From Candidatus Kapaibacterium sp. (lineage in GTDB: Bacteria > Bacteroidota > Ignavibacteria > Palsa-1295): 34,442 bases of DNA. The position numbers were made by a program, and so were the translations under genes. Shown here one piece after another: positions 21,498-30,776 of this stretch (the stretch's first letter is position 1; the number at the start of each line of letters is the position of its first letter). The notes beneath the pieces were generated by a model that ran no database searches, was not told the origin of the DNA, and was given only the letters and a program-made list of their open reading frames with translations. The stretch spans positions 1 through 34,442 of the forward strand of contig JADGPZ010000015.1 of NCBI GenBank assembly GCA_017882165.1. The letters are read 5' to 3'.

Positions 21498-23663
21498 ATG
21501 CAAGTCAACCATCGTATGCCAGCACGCGCAGCAAAGCCATCTCGTTTTTCCGCAGTCTTTTCGCTCGGGGTGCGGGTTCTCATTGCCGCCGCAATCACTT
21601 TCCTCGGGAGCCGCTATGGCAGAGCGCAGTGTACGCTCATGGGGCCGCCTCCGAGCAACGCCGGGACCGAATTCCTCCTTTGTTTTGAACGAAATTCCGA
21701 CATCGCCCGATTCGACCAGAGTATTGAATACTGCGAAATCGATATCGCGACACTCGACGCTCCGCTAACCACGATCACGATTACGAGCCGTCGATACCCT
21801 ACTCTTCATCAAGTCTTCGTCCTTGGTCCGCGTGACACAGTAACTTGGCGCATTTCGGACATCTGGCCCGACTTGTGGATCAATAGTGCGGACACCATCG
21901 ATGATCGCGTCGTGAAGGTCACGGCCACAAGCCCCATCATTTGTTACGGGCAAAACCGCAAAGAAGCGACAGCCGATGGATTTCTCGCGCTGCCCGTTAG
22001 CTCCTGCGGGACGGAGTATCGAATCATGAGCTATGGCAATTCGGATTTCAGTAATGCTGGCGGGCTCATGATGCCATCGCAATTCGCCGTGGCTGCGTTT
22101 TTGCCGAACACGACTGTCACCATCACACCGGCTGCTCCGACAGCTACGGGCCATCCCGCCGGAGCTCCCTTCACTGTCACACTTGACGCGGGACAATGCA
22201 TCCAAGTTCAGACCGACGGGACCATTGTCGGTCAAGACCTCACGGGCTCCATCGTTTCGGCTACGGAGCCGGTGGCGGTGTTTGGCTCTAATGCGAGGAC
22301 GGAGATTCCGACCAGCTTCGTTCACTTTTTCTCCGGCATTTCTGGCACGAGCCGCGACATGCTGCTCGAACAACTTCCACCTATCGGCGTGTGGGGTAAG
22401 AATTTTGTACTCGCCCCGCTCCAGATCGATGCAACGACAACGATTCGTGCCGAAGGTGACCTGATGCGCGCCCTTGCGCTCAAGGATAACACCGTCATCA
22501 CTGTTAATGGGAATCCATGGGTCACCCTGAACGCAAACGGGTTTGCCGACTCTCTCTTTCACAACCCTCTGGTGGTCTCGGCGACCTCTCCGATACTTTT
22601 GGGAGAATACGCGCATACCTCCTCGACGGGTGGAACGGACAACGGCGACCCCTTCATGGCAATCGTCCCGCCGCTCGACGAATCCTTCAATGACTACACC
22701 TTCTTTGCGAGCAACGATCCAGTCTATACGGTGCAAAAAGTTATCGTCGCCACCGACGCGGACGCGATGAGTAGTATTCGATTCGATAACATAACCTTGC
22801 CTGCGTCCTTCTTCACATCGCTGCCTGTGTCGGTTGGCGGGAAAACATACGCGATCTTGGAACTGAGCGTGGCGCCTGGAGCGCACCGGCTTTATACGAA
22901 TCAGTCTACGAATGCATTCACGATTCTCAGTTACGGACTTGGATCGGTTACTTCCTATGGCTACACTGCGGGGGCACTGATGAAACCGCTCCGCGCTCTC
23001 TTTATCCATGCACAGCCCACTATCGCATCGAGAAAGAATCGGATCGTGGGGGATCCAATTCAACTCCACAATATCCTAAACGAGCAGGTTTATTTGGATG
23101 AAGCGGACTTTATTCCGGACGATCCATCCGATGCTCGATTCGATATTCACGTCGCCGAGCAGCTTGACCCCATCAGCGGATTTCTCGAGATTGGCCAGTC
23201 ATCCGCTCTCCATCTCATGTGCAACGCGCAGTTAGCACGGCCCGTATCAGGGAGGATTAAGATTTACAGCCACACATTCAACTGGCACGACCTTGAGCCA
23301 GCCGAACAGCCGTGGACGTTCTACCCGAATGTTAACCCCAACGGTTCTCAGGCGGCCGTCAGCGGAGATGGGCAGCAGACATCGCCCACGATGTCATCCC
23401 AACTGAATTTTCGAAATTATCCAAATCCGTTCGGGCTTGCCACGACGATCTCTTTCTCCATGCCTGAGTCGGCCGACGTTTCGCTAACACTTGTTGACGA
23501 ACTCGGACGTGTCGTTCGCAACATCGCCACCGGTGAGTTCACCGCTGGAGCATACAACATTCGGCTCGACCGGCACGATTTGCCGAATGGCTTCTACCAT
23601 TGCGAATTGAGAAGCCAGAAACTTGGTATTTTAGAGAAGATTGCGATCGTCGCAACAGAATGA
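21498..23663 (+). CDS. IgGFc-binding-like T9SS surface protein, tandem paralog 1
   Basis: This 721-residue secreted protein has a signal peptide with a long n-region (hydrophobic 'VLIAAAITFLGS', cleavage near 'GRAQ'). The body matches the IgGFc-binding N-terminal family: 'GTEFLLCFERN', 'TITITSRRYPTLHQVFVLGP', 'VVKVTATSPIICYGQNRKEATADGFLALP', 'PSQFAVAAFLPNTTVTITPAAP', 'EQLPPIGVWGKNFVL', 'AFTILSYGLGSVTSYGYTAGALM'. A linker domain ('EQVYLDEADFIPDDPSDARFDIHV') precedes a T9SS domain with 'NYPNPFGLATTISFSMPESADVSLTLVDELGRVVRN' and 'GFYHCELRS'. Clearly a tandem duplicate of the next gene, with similarity extending into the leader (GGTCGA...ATGCAA). Expected on the cell surface as an adhesin or matrix protein; true ligand unknown. 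Confidence 0.85.
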   Translation: MQVNHRMPARAAKPSRFSAVFSLGVRVLIAAAITFLGSRYGRAQCTLMGPPPSNAGTEFLLCFERNSDIARFDQSIEYCEIDIATLDAPLTTITITSRRYPTLHQVFVLGPRDTVTWRISDIWPDLWINSADTIDDRVVKVTATSPIICYGQNRKEATADGFLALPVSSCGTEYRIMSYGNSDFSNAGGLMMPSQFAVAAFLPNTTVTITPAAPTATGHPAGAPFTVTLDAGQCIQVQTDGTIVGQDLTGSIVSATEPVAVFGSNARTEIPTSFVHFFSGISGTSRDMLLEQLPPIGVWGKNFVLAPLQIDATTTIRAEGDLMRALALKDNTVITVNGNPWVTLNANGFADSLFHNPLVVSATSPILLGEYAHTSSTGGTDNGDPFMAIVPPLDESFNDYTFFASNDPVYTVQKVIVATDADAMSSIRFDNITLPASFFTSLPVSVGGKTYAILELSVAPGAHRLYTNQSTNAFTILSYGLGSVTSYGYTAGALMKPLRALFIHAQPTIASRKNRIVGDPIQLHNILNEQVYLDEADFIPDDPSDARFDIHVAEQLDPISGFLEIGQSSALHLMCNAQLARPVSGRIKIYSHTFNWHDLEPAEQPWTFYPNVNPNGSQAAVSGDGQQTSPTMSSQLNFRNYPNPFGLATTISFSMPESADVSLTLVDELGRVVRNIATGEFTAGAYNIRLDRHDLPNGFYHCELRSQKLGILEKIAIVATE

Positions 23664-23667
23664 AGCC

Positions 23668-23693
23668 TGGGTATTCGGGTGTTACAGTACCCA
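23668..23693. promoter_or_regulatory. Inverted repeat between the tandem IgGFc-like genes
   Basis: TGGGTA and TACCCA arms are separated by 14 bases, starting five bases after the first gene's stop and ending 23 bases before the second gene's ATG. No T-tract follows. It may be an attenuator or a counterpart of the hairpin at 21464. Confidence 0.35.
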
Positions 23694-23716
23694 AGGATAG
23701 ACGTGGTCGAACAATA

Positions 23717-25852
23717 ATGCAAATCACCACTCGTATGAAAACGTACCGTGAAGAGAAGCGTCATTCGATCGTAATCGCGATGGCATTGACTTTCGTATTC
23801 GCAGCGAGCATCGTCGCTCTATTTGGAGTGAACACTGCTTTCGCTCAATGCAGCGCGATGGTGGATACCGTCAAGAGCACGGGCACCCAATTCCTGCTCT
23901 GCTTCGAGCAGAACGACGCGCGCGATCGCTCATCAATCGATAATGGCTTTTGTGAAATTGAGATCGCGACCCTTGATGCTCCGACTGATACTATTACGAT
24001 CACAAGCCGCCGATATCCATCGCTCAAGCAAGTATTCATTCTCGGTCCAAGAGTTTCCAAGACCTGGCGAATCACGGATACATGGCCTGACTTATGGATC
24101 AATCACGCTGATGACACGCTTGATGATCGGGTCGTCAAAGTCACCGCATCGAGCCCGATTGCCTGCTATGGGCTGAACCATAAACAGAATACATCGGACG
24201 GCTTTTTGGCACTGCCGGATCGTTCGTGTGGTTCCGAATACCGAATCATCAGTTACGGCAATTCCATCGATGCCTTTGGAGGAGACATGCCGTCGGAATT
24301 TGCCGTCGCCGCTTTTTCCGATAACACTGTTGTCACGATCACCCCGTCAGCGCCAACCTCGACCGGCCGAGCGGCCGGCGCACCGTTCTCGGTTACGCTT
24401 GCCGCTGGCCAGAGCATTCAGGTCCAAACTCAGGCTTCCGTTGCGGGCCAAGACCTGACCGGCTCCATCGTATCATCGACGCTCCCCGTCGCGGTGTTCG
24501 GCGCCCATGCGCGAACAGAAACGCCATCGGGCTTCCTGAGTGGCGTGGGCGTTTTGAGCCGCAACACGCTGACGGAACAACTGCCCCCGGTCGGTGTCTG
24601 GGGAAGGAACTTCGTGCTCTCCGCCTTTCAGATCGATGCAACTGGGAACATGAACCCAGAGGGCGATCTTATGCGCATCGTTGCGCTCAATGATAATACT
24701 GCAGTGACAATCAACGGAAGGCCGTGGACCACGTTAATGGCAAATCGCTATGCCGACTCGCTTATTCATGGACCAATCGTTGTCACCGCAACCGGACCGG
24801 TGCTCGTTGGGGAGTATGCGCACTCTTCCCTGCGGCAGACGGATGAAGTCGGGGATCCATTCCTGGTTGTTATTCCTCCTATCGATCAGTCCTACAATGA
24901 CTATACGTTCTTCGCGAGCGATGATCCGGCCTTCAATTTTCAGAAGGTCATTATTGCAACAAACACGGCTGCACAGTCGAATATCCAGTTCGATGGAACA
25001 CCGCTGGCATCCTCAATCTTTGCGCCTCTCTCCACCATGATCGGCGGCTCAAGCTTTGCGCTGACGGAACTTCCGATTACCGCCGGCTCCCATCGTCTGA
25101 GCACGACGACTCCGGCTGCCCAGGCCTTCACGATCGTTGCGTATGGTCTCGGCTGGGTGGACGGTTACGGCTATACTGCCGGCGCATTGATGAGACCCTT
25201 GCGAGCAGTATTCATTCAACAGCAACCACTCATCGCACCGAGACACAATCCGATCCAGCTTCACAACGTCCTTGCTGAGCAAGTTTACCTTGATGAGGCT
25301 GACTTCATCCCGGACGATCCCGCCGACACCCGGTTCGGAATCCACATTGCCGAGAAGCTTGACCCGATCAACGGATTTCTCGACATCGGCCAGACATCCA
25401 CGCTGCATCTTGCCTGCGATCCAGCGTGGGCGCTACAATTGGCGAAGCCCGTTTCGGGAAGGATCAAGATTTACAGTCACACATATAATTGGCACGACCT
25501 CGATCCTGCCGAACAAAGCTGGACGTTCTATCCCATCACCAGCCCGAATGGCGGCGCTTCTGCTGGCGTTGCAAGAATATCCGCTGCTGAGATTGGCCTC
25601 CATAATGCGCCGAATCCTTTTGGACTTGCCACAACGATCTCCTTCTCGATGCCCGAGACGGCCGACGTCTCGCTAACACTTGTTGACGAACTCGGCCGCG
25701 TCGTTCGCAACATCGCCAGCGGTGAGTTCCCCGCTGGACCATACAACATCCGGCTCGATCGCCACGATATTCCGAGCGGCTTCTACATGTGCGAGCTGAA
25801 GAGCCAGAGACTCGGAATCGAAACGAAGATACCCATCATTGCAACGGAGTAG
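23717..25852 (+). CDS. IgGFc-binding-like T9SS surface protein, tandem paralog 2
   Basis: 711 residues from the ATG at 23717 (MQITTRMKTYREEK...), which aligns with the start of the upstream paralog. The longer track start lies inside the previous gene. Signal peptide core 'IVIAMALTFVFAASIVALFGV', cleavage near 'AFAQ'. The body parallels paralog 1 phrase by phrase: 'GTQFLLCFEQN', 'YPSLKQVFILGPRVSKTWRI', 'SEFAVAAFSDNTVVTITPSAP', 'EQLPPVGVWGRNFVL', 'YGLGWVDGYGYTAGALM'. The T9SS tail is almost identical ('NAPNPFGLATTISFSMPETADVSLTLVDELGRVVRN'). Divergence is greatest in the region after the signal peptide and the linker before the tail. The two genes are 53 bases apart and probably one transcript. 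Confidence 0.85.
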   Translation: MQITTRMKTYREEKRHSIVIAMALTFVFAASIVALFGVNTAFAQCSAMVDTVKSTGTQFLLCFEQNDARDRSSIDNGFCEIEIATLDAPTDTITITSRRYPSLKQVFILGPRVSKTWRITDTWPDLWINHADDTLDDRVVKVTASSPIACYGLNHKQNTSDGFLALPDRSCGSEYRIISYGNSIDAFGGDMPSEFAVAAFSDNTVVTITPSAPTSTGRAAGAPFSVTLAAGQSIQVQTQASVAGQDLTGSIVSSTLPVAVFGAHARTETPSGFLSGVGVLSRNTLTEQLPPVGVWGRNFVLSAFQIDATGNMNPEGDLMRIVALNDNTAVTINGRPWTTLMANRYADSLIHGPIVVTATGPVLVGEYAHSSLRQTDEVGDPFLVVIPPIDQSYNDYTFFASDDPAFNFQKVIIATNTAAQSNIQFDGTPLASSIFAPLSTMIGGSSFALTELPITAGSHRLSTTTPAAQAFTIVAYGLGWVDGYGYTAGALMRPLRAVFIQQQPLIAPRHNPIQLHNVLAEQVYLDEADFIPDDPADTRFGIHIAEKLDPINGFLDIGQTSTLHLACDPAWALQLAKPVSGRIKIYSHTYNWHDLDPAEQSWTFYPITSPNGGASAGVARISAAEIGLHNAPNPFGLATTISFSMPETADVSLTLVDELGRVVRNIASGEFPAGPYNIRLDRHDIPSGFYMCELKSQRLGIETKIPIIATE

Positions 25853-25911
25853 CGAATGAATGATTAGGAATGGCAAATCTCATCAATTGTCGTTCGTATA
25901 TCGTAATTGAA

Positions 25912-28437
25912 ATGCATCGCCCCGCCCTCTTGACTGCGATTGCACTCGGCGCAGGAATCGCTGCGCAGAATCTAGCCCCATCCTTTTTTCAAGGCACGGG
26001 GCTTTTGATTGCGATCGGCCTTATGATGGCTCTTATCGTGATCCGTTTTAATCGTGGGTCTTCTCCCCAATTATTGTTTTTTGGTGGAAGTATCGTAGCA
26101 ATCGTGTTGCTCGGCGGCGTACTCGCATCAACGAATCGCGCAAGCTACCAGGAGACATTCCTCTCGCGCCTCTCCCAGGTCACAGCCAGATTCCCTTCCA
26201 CAACCACATCCGTGGCGTCTCCACCACAGACTGTCGAGATCTCCGGACGTGTTCAGGATGTCCGCGAAACAGAATCAGGATATTTGTGTACGGTCGAACT
26301 GGACTCGATAAGAATTACGTCCGGAAATGCTCTCGCCGCCCATGATCGCGTACTCGTTCGTCTTTCAAAAGGTGCGATTGGGTTGACTGCGATACCTCCC
26401 CTTGGAAGTTCGATTCGCGTCTTCGGTTCTCTCGAACCGTTTCACGGCCCGACGAATCCGCACGAGTATGCCGCGAGCCTCGCGCTGCAAGCACAAACAG
26501 AGACGTCGGCCATTGTCAATGTCCGGTCCGGCTATGACATTGACGTACTGGAGTCGCAAACGCCCTCGATCTGGTCGCGCCTCACGGAGACGGCGGAGGG
26601 AGTACACGCATGGATCGCCGCGCAACTCGATACGGCAATTCGAGACGTGCCATCGCGAGGTTTCGTCAAGGCCGTCGTGCTCGGCGATCGCGGCGATATG
26701 ACGCGCGAGACGCTCGACGATTTCACCACGAGCGGTGTCGCGCATATCCTCGCCGTGAGCGGCTTCAATGTCGCGATCGTTTCTATCGTGATCGCGCAAC
26801 TTCTTCGGATCTTCGGCATCTATTGGCATCGCCCACGGACGGTCATCACTATGCTTGCGGTCTTTGTATATTGCGCCATTGTTGGGTGGCAACCAAGCGT
26901 TGTACGAGCGCTCTTTATGATCGAACTGTATCTGCTCGCCATCCTGCTCGAACGCAAGCCCGACCCGTTGAACATCATTGCAAGCGCCGCAGCGATCGAG
27001 TTGCTGCTGCGGCCAGCAGACCTCTTCGATGTCAGCTTTCAGTTGTCGTATGCGGCCGTGTTGGGTCTTATCCTGATTGCACCGCAGATTCGGAGATTGT
27101 TGGGGCTCAACAGCGATGACGACATACAGGCGAGATCTCGGCTACTCCGCAATCGCCATTTTCGCCGATTCGTCGAAGCTGCCGCACTTAGTCTTGGTGC
27201 ATCTATTGCATCGTATCCTGTTATTGCCGCGCATTTTTATCGCATCTCGCTGGTCGGGCTTGTCGCGAATCTTCCCGCCATTCCTCTATCGGCACTTATC
27301 ACTGCGCTCGGCTTCCTGCTCATTCCACTCACCGCGCTCTCGACATACTTAGGACATCTCTATGGCGATGCCGCCACTTACATGACGAACGTGCTTCTGC
27401 TGCTTACCAAACTCAGCGCCCATTTGCCACACGCTTCGCGCGCGGCAGCAGCACCGACATGGATTTACCTCGCCTTCCTTGCCTCTGCGGTCGTGTACAC
27501 ACTGCGAGCGTGGACTCCGAAGCAATTCGTCGCTCGCCTCGTCATGTCCCTCGCATGTTATTTCGCGCTCGCGATGCCTCGCGTTCCATTCGCGGACTCG
27601 GTCCTGGAATCGAACGGTGGCAAGCTACAAGTCCTCTTCTTCGATGTTGGCGAGGGCGATTGTATTTACTTCCGAACGCCGGGCGGCAATTCCTACCTTG
27701 TGGATTTTGGCAGAATGGAGTTGTCCGGCACGGCACGAGCGGAACAAACTGTGCTGCCATTCCTGCGGGCAGAGAACAGTACCGATATGATGGCCGGATT
27801 CATCAGCCACATGCACAGCGATCACTTCGGCGGCGCACCGACGATTCTGGAGCACGCCAGCGTCGCGCAATTGTTTACAAGCGGCGAACGCGTCAACGGA
27901 CACCTCGCCAACACACTTGAACGCAACGCGCACGCAAAGCAGACAGCAATGCGTGTGCTCACCTTGGGCGATACGTTGCAGCTCGACACTTCTACCAACG
28001 TGCCCATCACACTCTACACGCTTCACCCCACGCGCTTCGAACTGGCCGGGCTGCACGCAAACTATGGCCTCAACACGAACAATGCTTCATTGGCGTTTAA
28101 GCTCGTCTATGGCCGCACCAGCTTTCTCTTCCTGAGCGATGTTGCGCCGAGCGATGAACGCGACATGGTACGTGCCTACGGTGGCTTTCTCGCGAGCGAT
28201 GTTGTCAAAGTCGCTCATCACGGGAGCGTCACAAATTCATCACCGGAATTTGTCGAGGCCGCACATGCCAAGTATGCCGTCATTTCGGTCGGCTCCAACA
28301 ATCGCTTCGGTCATCCCGCACCAGCCGTGGTCAAAAGGTGGATGGCTTGCGGCACCACCGTTCGACGAACCGATCGCGATGGCGCCATCCTCCTTGCGAG
28401 CGATGGAAACCGAGTCCAGCAAGTGGATTGGAAATAG
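25912..28437 (+). CDS. comEC: ComEC/Rec2-family DNA uptake channel
   Basis: 841 residues from the ATG at 25912; an upstream ATG (25870) would add 14 poorly fitting residues. ComEC passes single-stranded DNA across the inner membrane in natural transformation. N-terminal helices and a soluble OB-like DUF4131 region ('VEISGRVQDVRETESGYLCTVELDSI') come first. The Competence domain follows: 'GFVKAVVLGDRGDMTRETLDDFTTSGVAHILAVSGFNVAIV', 'GWQPSVVRALFM', 'ADLFDVSFQLSYAAVLGLIL'. The C-terminal metallo-beta-lactamase domain keeps its metal ligands: 'VLFFDVGEGDCIYF', 'FISHMHSDHFGGAP', 'FLFLSDV', 'KVAHHGS'. All three standard modules are present. Pairs functionally with dprA. Convergent with kbl with a six-base gap. 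Confidence 0.93.
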   Translation: MHRPALLTAIALGAGIAAQNLAPSFFQGTGLLIAIGLMMALIVIRFNRGSSPQLLFFGGSIVAIVLLGGVLASTNRASYQETFLSRLSQVTARFPSTTTSVASPPQTVEISGRVQDVRETESGYLCTVELDSIRITSGNALAAHDRVLVRLSKGAIGLTAIPPLGSSIRVFGSLEPFHGPTNPHEYAASLALQAQTETSAIVNVRSGYDIDVLESQTPSIWSRLTETAEGVHAWIAAQLDTAIRDVPSRGFVKAVVLGDRGDMTRETLDDFTTSGVAHILAVSGFNVAIVSIVIAQLLRIFGIYWHRPRTVITMLAVFVYCAIVGWQPSVVRALFMIELYLLAILLERKPDPLNIIASAAAIELLLRPADLFDVSFQLSYAAVLGLILIAPQIRRLLGLNSDDDIQARSRLLRNRHFRRFVEAAALSLGASIASYPVIAAHFYRISLVGLVANLPAIPLSALITALGFLLIPLTALSTYLGHLYGDAATYMTNVLLLLTKLSAHLPHASRAAAAPTWIYLAFLASAVVYTLRAWTPKQFVARLVMSLACYFALAMPRVPFADSVLESNGGKLQVLFFDVGEGDCIYFRTPGGNSYLVDFGRMELSGTARAEQTVLPFLRAENSTDMMAGFISHMHSDHFGGAPTILEHASVAQLFTSGERVNGHLANTLERNAHAKQTAMRVLTLGDTLQLDTSTNVPITLYTLHPTRFELAGLHANYGLNTNNASLAFKLVYGRTSFLFLSDVAPSDERDMVRAYGGFLASDVVKVAHHGSVTNSSPEFVEAAHAKYAVISVGSNNRFGHPAPAVVKRWMACGTTVRRTDRDGAILLASDGNRVQQVDWK

Positions 28438-28443
28438 GCAGTT

Positions 28444-29652
28444 TTATGCCGCCACCGCCTCCTTCAGCAATCCCAACTCAGTGCCAATCTTTGTAAATGC
28501 CGCAATCGCCTTGTCAAGATGTGCCCGCTCATGCGCGGCCGAAATCTGGACCCGGATGCGCGCCTGCCCCTTCGCGACGACCGGATAGAAGAATCCTGTA
28601 ACAAAGATGCCTTCGTCCTGCAACCGAGAAGCGAACTTCTGCGCCAGCGGCGCATCGTAGAGCATGATCGGCACGATGGGATGCACGCCCGGCTTGATGT
28701 CGAATCCAGCAGCCGTCATCTGCTCGCGGAAGTAGGTCGTGTTGGCTTCGAGCTTGTCGCGCAACTCGGTCGTCTCCTCCAGCATTTGCAGGACTTGCAG
28801 CGCAGCACCGGCAATCGGTGGCGGCAAGGTGTTCGAGAAAAGATACGGACGCGAACGCTGACGCAGCATGTCGATGATCTCCTGGCGGCCAGAAGTGAAT
28901 CCACCCGCCGCGCCACCCAAGGCTTTGCCGAGCGTGGAGGTGATAATGTCGACACGTCCCATCACGCCGCAGTGCTCGATCGAACCACGACCCGTCTTGC
29001 CAACAAATCCGGTCGCGTGCGAATCGTCCACCATGACGAGCGCTTCGTGTTTATCTGCAAGATCGCAAATCTCGGCAAGTTTCGCGATGTCACCATCCAT
29101 CGAGAAGACGCCATCGGTCACGATCACGCGACGGCGGCAGGACGCGGCATCCTTAAGCTGTTGTTCGAGATCGGCCATATCCGCGTGCTTGTAGCGGAAT
29201 CGCTTGGCCTTTGCCAAACGGACACCATCGATGATCGAAGCGTGATTCAGCTCGTCGGAAATGATCGCATCATCCTCACCGAAAAGCGGCTCGAAGATGC
29301 CGCCATTCGCATCGAAGCAGGCGACGTAGAGGATGGTGTCATCGGTCTTGAGGAAGTGCGAGACTTCGCGCTCCAGCTCCTTGTGCAAATCTTGCGTGCC
29401 ACAGATAAAGCGGACACTGGACATGCCGTAGCCATGCGAATCGAGCGTCCGGTGCGCCGCCTCGATCACTTTTGGATGCGACGAGAGCCCGAGATAGTTG
29501 TTCGCGCAAAAGTTGAGAACCGTGCCGGGGCGGCCCTTCACGCGAATCTCGACGCCCTGTGGCGTTTCAATCTCGCGCTCGTTCTTGTAAAGGCCCGCTT
29601 CGCGAATGGCGTGGAGTTCGTCGGCTAATGCTTGTTTGACTTTTCCGTACAT
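28444..29652 (-). CDS. kbl: Glycine C-acetyltransferase (2-amino-3-ketobutyrate CoA ligase)
   Basis: 402 residues from the ATG at 29652 ([13 protein letters not shown]). The track start at 29697 is a TTG without support. A PLP enzyme of the alpha-oxoamine synthase family that cleaves 2-amino-3-ketobutyrate with CoA to glycine and acetyl-CoA, completing threonine breakdown after threonine dehydrogenase. Visible motifs: '[15 protein letters not shown]', '[16 protein letters not shown]', '[26 protein letters not shown]', '[17 protein letters not shown]' and the PLP lysine in '[13 protein letters not shown]'. The 'CGTQD' and 'DDSHATGF' wording fits Kbl better than the biotin or serine palmitoyl relatives. 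No tdh gene is nearby. Divergent from the desaturase with a 164-base spacer. Confidence 0.92.
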   Translation of the reverse strand: MYGKVKQALADELHAIREAGLYKNEREIETPQGVEIRVKGRPGTVLNFCANNYLGLSSHPKVIEAAHRTLDSHGYGMSSVRFICGTQDLHKELEREVSHFLKTDDTILYVACFDANGGIFEPLFGEDDAIISDELNHASIIDGVRLAKAKRFRYKHADMADLEQQLKDAASCRRRVIVTDGVFSMDGDIAKLAEICDLADKHEALVMVDDSHATGFVGKTGRGSIEHCGVMGRVDIITSTLGKALGGAAGGFTSGRQEIIDMLRQRSRPYLFSNTLPPPIAGAALQVLQMLEETTELRDKLEANTTYFREQMTAAGFDIKPGVHPIVPIMLYDAPLAQKFASRLQDEGIFVTGFFYPVVAKGQARIRVQISAAHERAHLDKAIAAFTKIGTELGLLKEAVAA

Positions 29653-29816
29653 AAATTTCGTGGTTTGAACGCGGCCCTTAACAATTATTGTGAACAAAGG
29701 TTATTCAAACTTTTCCGCACGGATTTCTCTTATCAGGACGCTTCCCAAGGGCCCCTTCTGGGGCGCGTGTTGAAGCCCGGATTTCATTGTCGTCGAGCCT
29801 TACAAATTTTCATTTC

Positions 29817-30731
29817 ATGGACCTATCCTTTATTACCCACACCTGGTGGGGCGCCGCGCTGTTTATCATTGTTTGCGGGCACATCACGATCATGTGTACC
29901 TCGCTCTATTTGCACCGCTCTATCACGCACGCGGGTGTGACGTTCAATCCAGTCATTAGCTTTGCCATGCGAATGTGGCTCTGGTTCTTCACTGGCATGA
30001 GCACGAAGCATTGGGTCGCGGTGCATCGCAAGCACCACGTCTTTACCGATACCGATGGCGACCCGCACTCGCCTGTCCTGAATGGCTGGGCACAGATCAT
30101 GTTCTTTGGTGTGAAGTATTATCGCGCGGCGTATCAAGATCCTGCCTCAATGGCGCAGTACACCACCGGCTGCCCCGACGATTGGGTCGAGCGACACATC
30201 TTCGAGCCGCATAAGTACACGGGTCCGGTTTTACTTCTCATTCTCAACGTGCTGCTGTTTGGCTTCATCGCGGGACCCGCGATATGGCTCGGACAAGTTT
30301 TGTGGGTTCCGTTCTGGGCCGCCGGTGTCGTCAATGGTCTCGGCCACACGATTGGCTACCGGAATTACAAAGTCAAAGACGCGAGCCGGAACATCATCCC
30401 CCTCGGACTCCTGCTTTCCGGCGAAGAGCTGCACAACAACCACCACAAATATCCATCGAGCGCAAAGTTCTCGAAGCGCTGGTTCGAGTTCGATATGGGA
30501 TGGAATTACATACAAACATTGCGCCTCTTTGGGCTTGCTCGCGTGAACATGGTGCAGACTGGCCTTGCGGACTTCAAAGAGCGCGCTCGCGTGAGATCAT
30601 TGGTGATCTCACAGGCCGCACTGCACGCGCGAGAGGCTGCAATCGAGCGCGTCCACACTGCCACAGATGCAGCGAAGGATATGGCACAAGCCGCCACCGC
30701 GCCAGCCGTTGCACAACCAGCAAAAATGTAG
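29817..30731 (+). CDS. Membrane fatty acid (acyl-CoA/lipid) desaturase
   Basis: 304 residues from the ATG at 29817; the track's first codon (29787) is a TTG. This integral membrane di-iron desaturase introduces a double bond into saturated acyl chains using oxygen. The three histidine boxes are complete: HRSITH (33-38), HRKHH (70-74) and HNNHH (206-210), plus the extra 'NGLGH' ligand motif (173-177). Membrane pairs lie at about 10-30, 45-60, 137-153 and 155-172. The box spelling is that of stearoyl-CoA-type delta-9 desaturases. Beyond residue 260 the protein has an Ala-rich helical tail (ALHAREAAIERVHTATDAAKDMAQAATA) not needed for catalysis. A perfect palindrome (30591-30612) lies just at the junction with that tail. 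The enzyme implies an oxygen-exposed lifestyle. Confidence 0.9.
   Translation: MDLSFITHTWWGAALFIIVCGHITIMCTSLYLHRSITHAGVTFNPVISFAMRMWLWFFTGMSTKHWVAVHRKHHVFTDTDGDPHSPVLNGWAQIMFFGVKYYRAAYQDPASMAQYTTGCPDDWVERHIFEPHKYTGPVLLLILNVLLFGFIAGPAIWLGQVLWVPFWAAGVVNGLGHTIGYRNYKVKDASRNIIPLGLLLSGEELHNNHHKYPSSAKFSKRWFEFDMGWNYIQTLRLFGLARVNMVQTGLADFKERARVRSLVISQAALHAREAAIERVHTATDAAKDMAQAATAPAVAQPAKM
30591..30612. repeat. Palindrome GTGAGATCA-TTGG-TGATCTCAC inside the desaturase gene
   Basis: A perfect 9-bp inverted repeat with a 4-base loop, translated as VRSLVISQ at the start of the desaturase tail. Its arms are the same nine bases that bound the 40-base palindromic repeat at 9458-9497. It may be a minimal or deleted relative, though chance cannot be excluded. 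Confidence 0.45.
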
Positions 30732-30776
30732 CCAACTTCGAAGTGAACTGTGATCGGTGTTCGCAGGTTTTGTAAC

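Noticed and set aside
21765-23069. 434-codon minus-strand ORF opposite the first IgGFc-like gene
   Set aside because: Antisense to a well supported secreted protein; product is Arg-rich and unlike any family.
28519-29628. 369-codon plus-strand ORF opposite kbl
   Set aside because: Mirror of a codon-biased gene; kbl has all catalytic motifs, and this product has none.
29747-29775. AAGGGCCCCTT and CCCCTTCTGGGG in the kbl/desaturase spacer as a terminator
   Set aside because: Short arms, no T-tract, and both flanking genes read away from the spacer, so no terminator is needed there.
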